Source: UBA6623 sp965238125
Lineage (GTDB): Bacteria > Acidobacteriota > Terriglobia > Bryobacterales > UBA6623
Assembly: GCA_965238125.1 (NCBI GenBank)
Contig: OZ250179.1
Coordinates: 3,968,001-4,032,000, forward strand
Reading direction: 5' to 3'
Length of the DNA: 64,000 nucleotides
Part shown: piece after piece, positions 1 through 9,322 of the stretch
How positions within the stretch are numbered: position 1 is the first letter of the stretch
Layout of the letters: each line of letters opens with the position of its first letter
Position numbers and translations under genes: made by a program
The notes under the pieces: model-generated
Seen by the model: the letters and a program-made list of their open reading frames with translations, nothing else
Databases searched by the model: none
What the model was told of the DNA's origin: nothing

Positions 1-120
1 CAGGCCTGGCCGTTCCCGGAAGACTGGGACGGTTTCTGCTAAAGATCCACAAAAAGTACTAGTCCCCATGCTCTGGAGTATGGTACCCTGGGGCTACGGC
101 TTAGGTCTAGCTGTAGCCCT

Positions 121-915
121 ATGGGTATTTCTACGCTATATGAGGGATTGTGGGTCATCACCCTAGCCCTTCAGGGGGTGTGGGCGGCCCGCATCTGGAA
201 TGCCTCTCTCTCTCGCCACTACCCGATTCTCTTCCTCTACCTTTGCACGATGACTCTGTTGGGAGTCGTTGGGTATTCTTTGTTTGCCTCCGAGGTGCGT
301 GTTTTTGACATGGCGGCGTACACGCTGTTCTGGATTTACACTCGCCCGCTGGATTGGGCATTGCTCTTCCTGCTGATTTTTGAGCTGTATCGCTGCGTGC
401 TGGAGGACTACCTGGGCTTGTGCAAGCTCGGACGGATAGTGTTGTACGGGGCTTTGCTGGGGGTGGTGGTATTGATCGGCGCGCTGGCCGTGGTGGACCC
501 GTTCCAGGGGGTGGAGTTGAAGCGTTGGCATCGGTTTTGGCTGATTCTCGAGCGCGACATCTATCTAGCGGTGGCGGTGGTTGTGTTCCTGCTGCTGACG
601 TTCAAGCGGCTGTTCCGGCTGAATACGGCCAAGAATGTTCATTTGATCTTCGCGAGTTTCGGGCTTTACTTTGCCGGACACGCGGCGTTTTCGGTGCTGC
701 GGGCCTACATGGGGCCTTGGTTTAACGGGGTCAGCAATGTCGGCAGCATCCTTTTATATGCGTTCTGTTTGGGATTGGGGGCTACGCTGTTCTCCCGCGC
801 TGGGGAAGAAAAGCCCGTACGGCGGTTTTCGCTGCAGGAGTACACAGCGACCGCGCAAGCTGCCTCGAAGCAGCTGGATACACTCAACCGACGTCTGGTT
901 GAGGTTTTGAACTAG
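121..915 (+). CDS. Multi-pass integral membrane protein, unknown function
   Basis: The 264-residue product has about seven hydrophobic stretches separated by short charged loops, for example residues 10-25, 36-55, 70-90, 105-125, 145-165, 175-195 and 205-225. It ends in a polar tail rich in Ala, Gln and Arg from about residue 228. No catalytic motif or known family signature is visible. It starts at ATG and is followed 18 bp later by a second small membrane protein gene on the same strand, so the two may be cotranscribed. Proteins of this build are common hypothetical proteins in Acidobacteriota genomes. That is a resemblance, not a family assignment. Confidence 0.7.
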   Translation: MGISTLYEGLWVITLALQGVWAARIWNASLSRHYPILFLYLCTMTLLGVVGYSLFASEVRVFDMAAYTLFWIYTRPLDWALLFLLIFELYRCVLEDYLGLCKLGRIVLYGALLGVVVLIGALAVVDPFQGVELKRWHRFWLILERDIYLAVAVVVFLLLTFKRLFRLNTAKNVHLIFASFGLYFAGHAAFSVLRAYMGPWFNGVSNVGSILLYAFCLGLGATLFSRAGEEKPVRRFSLQEYTATAQAASKQLDTLNRRLVEVLN

Positions 916-933
916 AAAGATCGTAAGAACCGG

Positions 934-1239
934 ATGACGATTGTTCTTGTACTCTTGACCCTGATCTTAGTGATCGGGCTGGTGGTGGGCTGGGAATTAC
1001 TGCGTGTGCGTCGCGCCGCCGAGGGCGACCTCGATCCGGAACAACTTCTGGCGAAGCTGTCAAGTTTGCATGTGTATGATCCCATGCGGAGGTTACTCAG
1101 CGACGATGACTTCGTGTTTGTGCACAACCAGGTTTTGTCCGAGAGCGAAAAGAGACGATTCCGCTCAAAGGGTTGGCGGCGAAAAAATTTGGTAGTTTGT
1201 GGACATCGATTGTTACCAACATCAATCTTGCGGCACTAG
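934..1239 (+). CDS. Small N-terminally anchored membrane protein, probably C-terminally damaged
   Basis: The 101-residue product has one N-terminal transmembrane helix (residues 2-19) followed by an acidic then basic cytoplasmic region that should be helical. It follows the upstream membrane protein by 18 bp. After the basic stretch near residue 80 the reading becomes cysteine- and proline-containing with no sign of conservation, and the DNA then runs into IS91-type transposase debris. The natural C-terminus has therefore probably been replaced. Function unknown. Confidence 0.5.
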   Translation: MTIVLVLLTLILVIGLVVGWELLRVRRAAEGDLDPEQLLAKLSSLHVYDPMRRLLSDDDFVFVHNQVLSESEKRRFRSKGWRRKNLVVCGHRLLPTSILRH

Positions 1240-1264
1240 TGGATTGGACCACAACGGCGCTTTT

Positions 1265-1440
1265 TTTTTGCTTCATCCACTACTCAAGGGCTTCGTGCGT
1301 GTCCGCTCCTACGGCTTCCTAGCCAACTGCCAGTGAAACGGCCGACGCAGAAAGCGCTCCACAACGCCGCTGTCCGCTCTGCCGCCAAGGACGCATGCTG
1401 TTGGTCGAGGCGTTTCAACCGCTGCGCCCCGCAGTCACTC
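1265..1440 (+). pseudogene. Remnant of an IS91-family transposase C-terminus
   Basis: Two short reading blocks in different frames resemble the C-terminal part of IS91-type Y2 transposases. One reads HPLLKGFVRVRSYGFLAN, matching the usual 'LPKGFVRIRHYGFLAN' block, and ends at a stop. About 50 bp later another frame reads a zinc-finger-like CPLCRQGRMLLVEAFQP. The order and spacing fit the family, but the frame is broken and the catalytic part is absent. It abuts the left end of IS630 copy A. Confidence 0.55.
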
Positions 1441-1454
1441 TCTTCTTTGACACT

Positions 1455-2551
1455 TACTGAGTTTCGCATAATATACTGTCAATCGAGACAAAGAGAAGAC
1501 TGTTTCCAGAAAGCGGTAATCAAGCGCGGTTTGCGGCGCATTCGCCGCAGCGCTTTGCGGGCGCGCTCGTCGAGTTCCCAGTAGTCCTTCGGGCAGACGT
1601 TGGGCAACTCGTGCTGCTTCCAGTACGCCCAAATGTATTCCACCGGGTTCAACTCCGGCGCATAGGGCGGCAAGTACTCCGTTGCGATGTGATCCTCGGA
1701 GAGCTGGATGAACTCCCGCACCAGGCGGCTGCGGTGCGCCGGCAGCCGGTCCCAGACGATCAGCAGTGGGCCGTCGATGTGGCGCACCAAAGCCTTCAGG
1801 AAGTCGATGACCTCCAGCTCGCCGATCGCGCCGGGATAGAGCCGGAAGTAAAAGTTGCGCAACGTCAGCCCGGCCGACACCGACAGCTTGTCCCAGTTGA
1901 AGTTGAACTCCAACACCGGTGTCTCGCCGCGCGGCGCCCAGGTGCGGCAACGATGCGGCTTCTGACTCAATCCGCTTTCGTCGATGAAGACGATCGTACG
2001 TTCTTCTTTGCGGGCTTTTTTTTAATGGCCGGCCAAGTCTTGCGCTGCCAGCCGCGGATGGCCTCTTCGTTGCGCTCCCGCGCTTTGCCGACGGGCCGTT
2101 GCGGGCTCCAACCGAGCGCCCGCAGGATCTTCCAGACATGGCCCTCGTGATAGCGCACGCCGAACTCGTCTCCGATCAGACGAGCGACCCGCGGACAGCT
2201 CCACAGCGGCGTCGGGAAGCCGTGCGCCTCGGGGCCTTCCAGCAGCAACGCCTCGAGGCGTTCGAGCTGCGCGGCGTCCAACAGCGGCTTACGGCCGGCG
2301 CGGCCGGCCTGGCGCAACCCGGCTTCGCCGTCACGCCGGTATCGTCGCAGCCACTCGCTGACGCTTTGCCGCGCGACCTTCAATCGCCTCGCTGTCTCGG
2401 ACTGACTACAGCCTTGCTCGACCAACCGGATCGCTTTGAAACGGCGCTTCTCCAGGGCCTCGAAATCCCGCCGTACGCCTTTTGTATTTCCCATACATAC
2501 AAAGACGTACGTACCCCAAAAAAGTGTCACTTTATTTTGCGAGACTCAATA
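1455..2551 (-). mobile_element. IS630-family insertion sequence, copy A
   Basis: The element is bounded by TA dinucleotides (1455-1456 and 2550-2551), the usual IS630 target duplication. Its imperfect terminal inverted repeats begin CTGAGTTTCGCATAATATAC at one end and TTGAGTCTCGCAAAATAAAG (read inward) at the other. It is about 1095 bp without the duplication. It is nearly identical to copy B at 8157-9253, so both moved recently. The element separates IS91 debris from unassigned sequence upstream of the FkbM gene. Confidence 0.9.
1479..2494 (-). CDS. IS630-family transposase, two frames joined by a -1 frameshift
   Basis: The first frame (from ATG at 2494 to about 1967) encodes an N-terminal helix-turn-helix region, including SQSETARRLKVARQSVSEW. 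The second frame (to the stop at 1479) encodes the DDE catalytic part. The catalytic acids appear as FIDESG, LIVWDRLPAHRS and LNPVEYIWAYWK. FIDESG is readable only if the ribosome slips back one base upstream. A run of eight A followed by G (coding strand; T-run at 2016-2023) supplies a canonical A_AAA_AAG slippery site. The fused product would be about 339 residues, normal for the family. Confidence 0.88.
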
Positions 2552-2730
2552 GTAACGCCATGAATGCGAAAACACGCCGACCGGCCACTCAACACTCGCT
2601 CGATGGAGACGTACTCAAGCTGTGTCCGATGGCCGGATGGCGACCTTTTTCGCCTACTCTCACTCGCCCCGCAAGCCATCCGCCCTCGCTCGACCGCCTG
2701 CAAACAAGCTTTCCGACAACTCTCGACGAC

Positions 2731-3579
2731 CTACCGGAGCAAGGCTTCGATCGACGAAAAGTGCAGGTACCAGTCATCGAACTTCATCGACATGACGAGC
2801 AAGTACCCATGCTGTTTCAGATGCTCCCTGATGAGGACCCTTTGGAGTTCTTCAAAATTGTGCTCGACGGTCAAAGCGCCTACCCGATACTTGGCGAGGT
2901 CAAAACCTTGCAGAACTTCGTACTCCGCACCTTCGACGTCAAGACTGACATAGTGAAGGTATTGTGGGGCTTGCGCCCTCTCTAGGATTTCGTCCATGGT
3001 GGTGGTGGTGAGTTCGAGAGTTCGGGCTTTTGCCAAGCGCTCATCCGCTGCCCAGATATTTAAATGATCACGGATGCCGCCGAGATGCCCCGCGCTGATG
3101 AAGGAAACCGTGTGGCCCGGGCTGCTGTAGGCGACCTCAGGAAAGACTTTGCACGTTCGGTCCTCCATGTTTTGCGGAAATGGATCTACACAAACGCCGC
3201 TCCACCCGAGATCCTCCAATACTTTTGTGTTTGAATCTTTCGTCCCGTGCCCACTTCCAATGTCGACGAAGTAGCCGTCTTTGACTCCGGGAAACACTCT
3301 TTCGGTGATCCACCGGTCTTGCCCCCACTGCGAGTGATAGGTGTAGGCTCCGAGCAGCTCCATCAAACCTAGATCCAGGCCAAGCCGCCGAAACAAATGG
3401 TCGAATGGCTGGTCGAATTCGGCCCACCGATTGCGTGGCTGCCGGTCGGCATAAATCCAGCTTTCGGTCCGGGAACGACCACGGTGAACACCTACGCTAT
3501 AGATGAAGTAGTGGGTCGCTGCTAAGCCAACTATTAGCGGGATCAGAATTCCACCCGTCACCACTGGCGGATATTTCAT
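2731..3579 (-). CDS. FkbM-family SAM-dependent methyltransferase, membrane anchored
   Basis: The 282-residue protein has a single N-terminal hydrophobic segment (about residues 6-27), then a methyltransferase fold. The SAM-binding loop is YFVDIGSGHGTKDSNT near residue 107, and the later block SLDVEGAEYEVLQGFD near residue 215 is characteristic of the FkbM (Methyltransf_21) family. Members methylate sugars or secondary metabolites; the substrate here is unknown because no glycan or polyketide genes are adjacent. It stands alone between IS630 copy A and a decayed region. Confidence 0.85.
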   Translation of the reverse strand: MKYPPVVTGGILIPLIVGLAATHYFIYSVGVHRGRSRTESWIYADRQPRNRWAEFDQPFDHLFRRLGLDLGLMELLGAYTYHSQWGQDRWITERVFPGVKDGYFVDIGSGHGTKDSNTKVLEDLGWSGVCVDPFPQNMEDRTCKVFPEVAYSSPGHTVSFISAGHLGGIRDHLNIWAADERLAKARTLELTTTTMDEILERAQAPQYLHYVSLDVEGAEYEVLQGFDLAKYRVGALTVEHNFEELQRVLIREHLKQHGYLLVMSMKFDDWYLHFSSIEALLR

Positions 3580-4123
3580 GTGCGATCTCTCGGTGGCGCG
3601 CCACTTGAAGTTGAACTGACCAATAGAGAGGCCGCCACCAAGCAGAAAACAAAGCGAGTCAAGTAGAGCATGTCCAGTTTCTCCGGATTCGAACCAGTCA
3701 AGCCTCCGAGGCGAGATGAAATAGTACGAGAGGCGACCTATTTCGGTCTCGGGTTACTGTTCGATTTGCGACGGAGGCTATTGTACTTGAATGCGGGTGC
3801 GGCGAGTCGGATGAACACGTGCTCCTGATCCACACTGTCCAAAACTGGTTCGAAGAGTTGCGGGCCGCGAGCAGAAATAAGTCCCCCAAAGTCAACCACA
3901 TAGCGTTCTGTCCGCGGATAGCTAATGGTAAATCCGGTTCGCATGAACAATCCAGCTCCTGAGCGGGCCCACGGCCCCCCCTTCTGGATCACCCATCTGC
4001 TGCCCGTTTAGCCGCTGTTCCAAAAACCCTCCCGCAAATCGACACCACTCCCATTGATGGCTCAGGACTTACGGGCCTCGAAATCACTGTTCTAAAATCT
4101 GTTGTTTATGGTACACTCTCTGC
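3580..4123. other. Gene-poor stretch with a possible degraded coding fragment
   Basis: No intact gene is recognised here. On the minus strand, 3738-3992 reads as an 84-residue open segment with protein-like composition (such as YPRTERYVVDFGGLISARGP). It has no clear start context and breaks into low-complexity basic residues, so it is at best a remnant of a larger gene. The rest has frequent stops in all frames. The AT-richer 60 bases before 4124 probably hold the promoter of the recombinase gene. Confidence 0.35.
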
Positions 4124-4708
4124 ATGACAGTCGCACTGTACGCAAGAGTCTCCACGAGCAACGGACAAGACACCACCAACCAACTTCGACAGCTCCGAGC
4201 CTACTGCCGCAAGAAGGGGCACAAGATCGTTGGGGAGTATGTTGACCGTCAATCAGGCGGTGATGCCGACCGAGAGCAATTTCAACGTCTCCTTGCGGAC
4301 GCCAACCAACGCAAGTTCGATTTGATCTTGTTTTGGGCCTTGGATCGGTTCAGTAGAGAAGGTGTGTTGCGGACGCTGCAATACCTGCAGATGCTCGACG
4401 GCGCTGGGGTGGGCTGGAAGAGCCTCACTGAGCAATACCTCGACTCGGCGGGTATCTTCAAGGACGCCATCATCTCGATCATGGCGACGTTGGCGAAGCA
4501 AGAACGCCTGCGGATGAGTGAGCGCATTCTTGCGGGGTTGGAGAGGGCGAAGGCGCAGGGCAGGCAGCTTGGACGGCCCAAGAAGGTCTTTGATCGCAAG
4601 AAGGTTGTTGAGATGCGGAAGCAGGGTGATTCACTGGGCACAATCGCCAAGCAGTTGACCGTCAGCCGGACGACAGTTCATCGGCTTGCGAGGGAGGCGG
4701 GGGTTTGA
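4124..4708 (+). CDS. Small serine recombinase (resolvase/invertase type)
   Basis: The 194-residue protein has the resolvase catalytic domain at residues 1-140, with nucleophile Ser10 in YARVSTSNGQ, conserved arginines in the ALDRFSREG block, and the linking E-helix around KQERLRMSERI. A C-terminal helix-turn-helix follows at about 155-190 (GDSLGTIAKQLTVSRTTVHR). The domain set and length fit Tn3-type resolvases or DNA invertases. No paired inverted sites or transposase of that type are visible nearby, so its substrate is unknown. It lies in a region of mobile-element debris and was probably acquired. Confidence 0.9.
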   Translation: MTVALYARVSTSNGQDTTNQLRQLRAYCRKKGHKIVGEYVDRQSGGDADREQFQRLLADANQRKFDLILFWALDRFSREGVLRTLQYLQMLDGAGVGWKSLTEQYLDSAGIFKDAIISIMATLAKQERLRMSERILAGLERAKAQGRQLGRPKKVFDRKKVVEMRKQGDSLGTIAKQLTVSRTTVHRLAREAGV

Positions 4709-4824
4709 GGGCTACGCTTGCGGCCGGGGCGTCCGGTCCCTTCCTGGCGAGATGGTTCTGGACTCCGGCTCCATCCGTCGTCTGACCATCCATTCAAAGT
4801 GCCGACTATCCATGCTTGCCTGGT

Positions 4825-5010
4825 CTACCTCCCATCGTCGTCGCCCACTTTAGGCCGGGAATCCAACCACCGCCCGATAAAGCCAACCAGGCCGCCCACG
4901 AGGCGCGCCTGGAGGAAGCGACGCTTCCATTTTCCGACGGTTCGGGTGGAGGTATCGAGCTTGTGAGCGACGGCTGCATAGGAGAGTCCGTCGGCGAGGG
5001 ACGAGGACAA
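4825..5010 (-). pseudogene. Remnant of an IS630-type transposase N-terminal helix-turn-helix
   Basis: The minus strand reads GLSYAAVAHKLDTSTRTVGKWKRRF followed by an Arg/Leu/Gly-rich stretch (quoted here only as a recognisable motif block: GLSYAAVAHKLD then TVGKWKRRF). This is the winged-helix DNA-binding block of IS630 and related transposases. The frame then stops, and no catalytic domain follows. It differs from the four complete IS630 copies here, so it derives from another, older element. Confidence 0.55.
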
Positions 5011-5051
5011 CTATAGACCTGGAAGCACCGCTTTCGAAAGGCGATCAGGGT

Positions 5052-5348
5052 TTACGCAGCAGTCCGCAGTTGGTGCTTTTTGATCGCAACGGCGATGTTG
5101 CCCTTCGTGCAACGTACCGTCACACCCTGGACCACGAGATTGACCTCCGACCCGTTGCCCAAAGCGGATCCCATTCGCACAACAAGCTCGATGCGCCTGC
5201 CCACATTGAGGTCTTCTTCGGCGTGGAAAAGAACGCCGTTACGGCTGATGTTCAGGGTGCGCCCGAACCCCACGACAGGTCCGGCCGCGCCTCGGATCTT
5301 GTACTCGAGCGGTCGGTGGATTTCGTACCTGTTTGGACGCTCCAGCAT
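5052..5348 (-). CDS. PilZ-domain protein, candidate cyclic di-GMP receptor
   Basis: The 98-residue protein consists of essentially one PilZ beta-barrel. The [D/N]xSxxG motif is present as NISRNG at about residue 33. The N-terminal arginine motif is RYEIHR, with arginines five rather than four apart, so nucleotide binding may be weakened or use a neighbouring residue. Such single-domain proteins relay c-di-GMP signals to motility or surface structures. It is monocistronic. A solo IS1380 end lies 36 bp upstream of its start and may affect its expression. Confidence 0.8.
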   Translation of the reverse strand: MLERPNRYEIHRPLEYKIRGAAGPVVGFGRTLNISRNGVLFHAEEDLNVGRRIELVVRMGSALGNGSEVNLVVQGVTVRCTKGNIAVAIKKHQLRTAA

Positions 5349-5383
5349 CTCAGACCTTACTTTTGTACAGATACCACTCTAAA

Positions 5384-5470
5384 ACAGGATTTCCATTTTG
5401 GCCCTGGTGCGCCCACAGTATACACCCGTGCTGCGCCGCACACTACTTCTCTTCGAGCGGAACCCAGAGG
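5384..5470 (+). repeat. Solo IS1380 end (remnant)
   Basis: This stretch begins CAGGATTTCCATTTTGGCCC, the terminal sequence seen at the 3' ends of the full IS1380 elements (for example 6632, 16253 and the complement of 12704). It continues with recognisable but diverged subterminal sequence for about 85 bp. No transposase sequence follows. It is the scar of an IS1380 copy whose remainder was deleted. Confidence 0.8.
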
Positions 5471-6009
5471 GCAACGCCGCAACGGAGACACGCCATGGCC
5501 GCTTTGAGAGCCACATCGATTCTCAACGCTGCAGGGCGTCAAGCGGTGACGATTCAAGCGTTATGCAAAATTGCGTCGTTTGCGTCGATTGCGTCGGCGA
5601 TCGATCGGCTGAGCAGCAATTGAGGGGGGGGCGGGTCAACCTATCGCGGGACTCCGCTGCCCGGCGAAGGCGATATACATTTGGTCTCGCTGGCGCCGTT
5701 GCACAGAAAAAAATGAAAAAAAAGGGAAAAGGCCGCTGCTCGTCAGGGGCGCGTGTGCCACACACTATGACTTCAGGCCGCGCGGCGGTTGTTGCCCCTT
5801 TGGGTGATGTGATGCAGAACGCCCTCCGCCACCACCCGAGCCTGGCGTCACATCCCTCGGTAGGATCAGATCACCACAGTTGCATGGCTGTCACCGATCT
5901 CCACACCGATCTGCACCCGATCTGCACAAGAGCTGTTCCGATTTCAGAAAATCGGTTCCCAAAAGCCGGAATGTGAGTCTTTTGAGTTACCCTACCCAGC
6001 AGTGTTCGC
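5471..6009. other. Gene-poor stretch with one copy of a dispersed repeat and short tandem repeats
   Basis: No gene is supported here. It contains copy R1 (5624-5733) of a 110-bp repeat also found at 9901-10010. At about 5894-5930 there are three imperfect 12-base units of the form CACCGATCTGCA. A short inverted repeat, CCGATTTcagaAAATCGG, follows at about 5938-5955. The purpose of these short repeats is unknown. Confidence 0.5.
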
Positions 6010-6234
6010 ATGACATACAGCGAATGGAGAACTCTAGACGGACGGATCGCGTTCAGCGAAAAGGAAGATTCTCCGTGCCCTGTCATCGCGCATGTGGTCA
6101 AAGAGGGTAGCCGATGGGTCGTGAAGCCGGAAGGCTGGAATAACCCGCTCGTTGATGGCAAATGCTTTTTGTCCGAGGAAGAGGCTTTGATCACCGTCCG
6201 AATGATTCTGGAGGCCGTGCGGTCTCCAGCCTGA
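6010..6234 (+). CDS. Small hypothetical protein
   Basis: The 74-residue product has an acidic, globular-looking composition (WRTLDGRIAFSEKEDSPCPV near the N-terminus, then alternating hydrophobic residues and a C-terminal helix SEEEALITVRMILEAV). The codon pattern looks coding and no overlapping alternative is better. It has no recognised domain and no functional neighbour. Confidence 0.45.
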   Translation: MTYSEWRTLDGRIAFSEKEDSPCPVIAHVVKEGSRWVVKPEGWNNPLVDGKCFLSEEEALITVRMILEAVRSPA

Positions 6235-6493
6235 CCCTTTGTTGCCACTCCTCAAGCAACAGATGCGCCAAGTCCGACAATCGATCGGGCTTCGTCTCAG
6301 CCACCCGAAACGGGCTACATAGCGCCCGTCCGCCCGAGCCCGCGTTGGGCTTCCTTCACACCGTCTAAAACATTTACCAGCAGAAATGTTTCGAATATAA
6401 TGTGGACAAGAGTCCTCAGCCTCTAGTGCTGCGGGGGCGGTGATGAGTCCGGCGTTAATCTCTTCGCTGGGCCGTTTGTTGCAAAGGAGAGTC

Positions 6494-6631
6494 ATGACCA
6501 AAACTCAGCGAAAGGGATGCACTCTTATAGCGCGAAGGTCAAAACGGACTAACTCTCGCCAGCGAAGTTTCGTGCTCCCCGTAACCGTCGCCGACCATCT
6601 CGTTGCGCTTGAGGCTCGCGTGGATGTTTAA
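6494..6631 (+). CDS. Possible very small basic protein, ends at the IS1380 copy 1 junction
   Basis: An AGGAG-type ribosome binding site (CAAAGGAGAGTC) precedes an ATG at 6494. The 45-codon frame is rich in Arg, Lys and Thr. Its stop (TAA at 6629-6631) lies in the TTTAA target pentamer of IS1380 copy 1. Joining to the far flank (TTTAG at 9391) would also give a stop there. Whether it is expressed is unknown. Confidence 0.3.
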   Translation: MTKTQRKGCTLIARRSKRTNSRQRSFVLPVTVADHLVALEARVDV

Positions 6632-6857
6632 CCAGGATTTCCATTTTGGCCCTGGCACGGTGAAAGTATACACCCGCGCTGCCCCGAATACCACGTCTTT
6701 TCGCGCTGAACCCTGCACATGACCTCCGCCGGTAGGCGCCAGGGCTCGTCCATCCGCTCACAGACGTTGCTTGAGCGGGCTGAACGGCGCTCCGGCCGAC
6801 ACTGCTCCTTGCGAAACCTTTTGGAGCCGAAAACTGTTGCTCCTCGCCCGGTCAACG

Positions 6858-9284
6858 CTACCCGCTTGGCAGCGGCAGCGCCCAGATCCTGTGCAGCATG
6901 TCGCCGAACAGCCTGCGGTTCAAATGCCCTTCGGCCAGCAGCAGCCAGTAATACCGCGCGTGCTTGACCAGCCGACCGCCGGTCTTCATCAACCTGTGTT
7001 GCAAGCTCGTCAGCGACCAACTCTTGATCCTGTTCGGCAGTCCCAGCCGCCGCCACAAGTTGCCCAGGTTGTAGGCCGGCACGCTCAGTTGTAGCCGTAC
7101 CTCGTTCGCCCGGAACCGATGGCACGACAGCCTTGTCCAATGCGTGGCCTGTTTGCCTTCCTTGATCCACTGCTCCGCCGTGCCGCGCTTGTTGTAGAAG
7201 CGTACCACCGAGCGGCTCGGCATGCTCATGCTCGTCACGATGAATCCGACCCGCGGGAACAGCTCGCCCTGGTGATGCTCGACCTTGGCGACGATCTGCC
7301 TCGCCTTCGACCAACTCTCCGCCTGATAGCGAAAACTCTTGTAACGCACCAAGGGCTTCCGGGAGGGCCTTCCCGGCGGCCGAAACAAGATGTCTTCGAT
7401 CTCCAACTCCAGGCTCTTGTTGGCCGGAATGCGAATGGCGTACTGTACTCCGCGTTCCTCCGAAGCCTCATAAACTTCCGGCTTGGCAAAGGCCGCATCG
7501 CCCCGGAAGGCGACCTGCTTGCCCGCAGCCTGTTGGCGCTCGATCTCCGGCAACAATAGCTCATCGCAGACCTCGGCGCTGTGCACGTTGCCGGGACGCA
7601 GCTTGGCAGCGAGGCAATCACCATGACCGTTGAACAAAAGTAACGGCTGATAGCAGACCGACTCGAAGTGTCCGTTGTAGGCACTGCCTTCCTGTTGGCC
7701 ATGGACCGGACTCTCGGTGGAGTCCATGTCCAGAACGACCCGCTCGGAGTCGTCGAACGCTTCCGCTTGCCCGACCAGCTCTCGGTTCAGCGCCATCAGC
7801 CCCAGCAGGTTCTCTTCGCTCGCCAGCATCGCCGTCTCGAAGCCGTGCAGCGTCGAGGTCAAGGCCGCACCGCGATCCCAGATCTTCTGCGAACCGATCA
7901 GCCGAAACGTCGGATCGATCGAAACCCGCTCGGCGTCGTTGAGGTCCTCGTAGCCCGCCAAGCGGCTGTAGACCGACTGCCGCAACAGATCAGCGAGCGT
8001 GAACGGCTTGTTTGTGCCTTGCCGGGAGTCGCTGAGATGGTCGTCAATCAGTTCTCCGAGACCGAGCCGTTCGTCCAGTTCGCGAACCAAAATCAGGCCA
8101 CCGTCGGAGGTGACGTGCGATCCCTGGAAATCGACTTTCAACAAGCCGTTGAAACTTATTGAGTCTCGCAAAATAAAGTGACACCTTTTTGGGGTACGTA
8201 CGTCTTTGTATGTATGGGAAATACAAAAGGCGTACGGCGGGATTTCGAGGCCCTGGAGAAGCGCCGTTTCAAAGCGATCCGGTTGGTCGAGCAAGGCTGT
8301 AGTCAGTCCGAGACAGCGAGGCGATTGAAGGTCGCGCGGCAAAGCGTCAGCGAGTGGCTGCGACGATACCGGCGTGACGGCGAAGCCGGGTTGCGCCAGG
8401 CCGGCCGCGCCGGCCGTAAGCCGCTGTTGGACGCCGCGCAGCTCGAACGCCTCGAGGCGTTGCTGCTGGAAGGCCCCGAGGCGCACGGCTTCCCGACGCC
8501 GCTGTGGAGCTGTCCGCGGGTCGCTCGTCTGATCGGAGACGAGTTCGGCGTGCGCTATCACGAGGGCCATGTCTGGAAGATCCTGCGGGCGCTCGGTTGG
8601 AGCCCGCAACGGCCCGTCGGCAAAGCGCGGGAGCGCAACGAAGAGGCCATCCGCGGCTGGCAGCGCAAGACTTGGCCGGCCATTAAAAAAAAGCCCGCAA
8701 AGAAGAACGTACGATCGTCTTCATCGACGAAAGCGGATTGAGTCAGAAGCCGCATCGTTGCCGCACCTGGGCGCCGCGCGGCGAGACACCGGTGTTGGAG
8801 TTCAACTTCAACTGGGACAAGCTGTCGGTGTCGGCCGGGCTGACGTTGCGCAACTTTTACTTCCGGCTCTATCCCGGCGCGATCGGCGAGCTGGAGGTCA
8901 TCGACTTCCTGAAGGCTTTGGTGCGCCACATCGACGGCCCACTGCTGATCGTCTGGGACCGGCTGCCGGCGCACCGCAGCCGCCTGGTGCGGGAGTTCAT
9001 CCAGCTCTCCGAGGATCACATCGCAACGGAGTACTTGCCGCCCTATGCGCCGGAGTTGAACCCGGTGGAATACATTTGGGCGTACTGGAAGCAGCACGAG
9101 TTGCCCAACGTCTGCCCGAAGGACTACTGGGAACTCGACGAGCGCGCCCGCAAAGCGCTGCGGCGAATGCGCCGCAAACCGCGCTTGATTACCGCTTTCT
9201 GGAAACAGTCTTCTCTTTGTCTCGATTCACAGTATATTATGCGAGACTCAGTAGCTGGAATGGCTTGGTTTGTTTTTCACCCAT
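6858..9284 (-). pseudogene. IS1380 transposase, split by IS630 copy B
   Basis: The first codons (MGEKQTKPFQL) read from ATG at 9284 down to 9253. The reading resumes at about 8156 with the remainder of the DDE transposase (FQGSHVTSDGG, VLDMDSTESPVHGQQEG, FYNKRGTAEQWIKEGKQ) to the stop at 6858. An apparent continuous frame of 583 codons through part of the IS630 antisense strand is an artefact of the insertion. A further difference from its siblings is SAEVCDELLLPE instead of SAEDWDELLLPE. Confidence 0.88.
8157..9253 (+). mobile_element. IS630-family insertion sequence, copy B, nested in IS1380 copy 1
   Basis: TA at 8157-8158 and TA at 9252-9253 flank inverted repeats identical in pattern to copy A. 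The uninterrupted IS1380 copy 4 shows the empty site (gaaactTAgctggaatgg near 27790-27808), which proves both the boundaries and the TA duplication. Confidence 0.95.
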
Positions 9285-9322
9285 TGGGTGTTGGCCTCCC
9301 TGGCGTCCTCATCGGGCTCTAG
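8214..9322 (+). CDS. IS630-family transposase, -1 frameshift, with stop-codon loss
   Basis: It has the same organisation as copy A. Frame one runs from ATG at 8214 to the stop at 8741, and frame two supplies FIDESG, VWDRLPAHRS and NPVEYIW. The slippery A8G run is at 8685-8693. The normal terminator after SLCLD has changed from TGA to TCA, so frame two reads out through the inverted repeat and into flanking IS1380 DNA, adding 31 residues and ending at 9322. Catalytic residues are intact; the effect of the tail is unknown. Confidence 0.85.

Noticed and set aside
1611..2150. Long open frames antisense to each IS630 transposase (also 8558-9097, 22359-22898, 63319-63858)
   Set aside because: They recur only because the IS recurs, have no start context, and their composition is the complement of the DDE domain.
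5894..5930. Iterons of a replication origin (three 12-base CACCGATCTGCA-like units)
   Set aside because: Only three imperfect units, with no DnaA boxes, rep gene or AT-rich unwinding region nearby; more likely a minor tandem repeat.
6858..8609. A 583-codon protein combining a novel N-terminus with an IS1380 transposase
   Set aside because: The N-terminal third is the antisense strand of IS630 copy B read by chance into the split IS1380 frame; the same antisense frame occurs over copy A.
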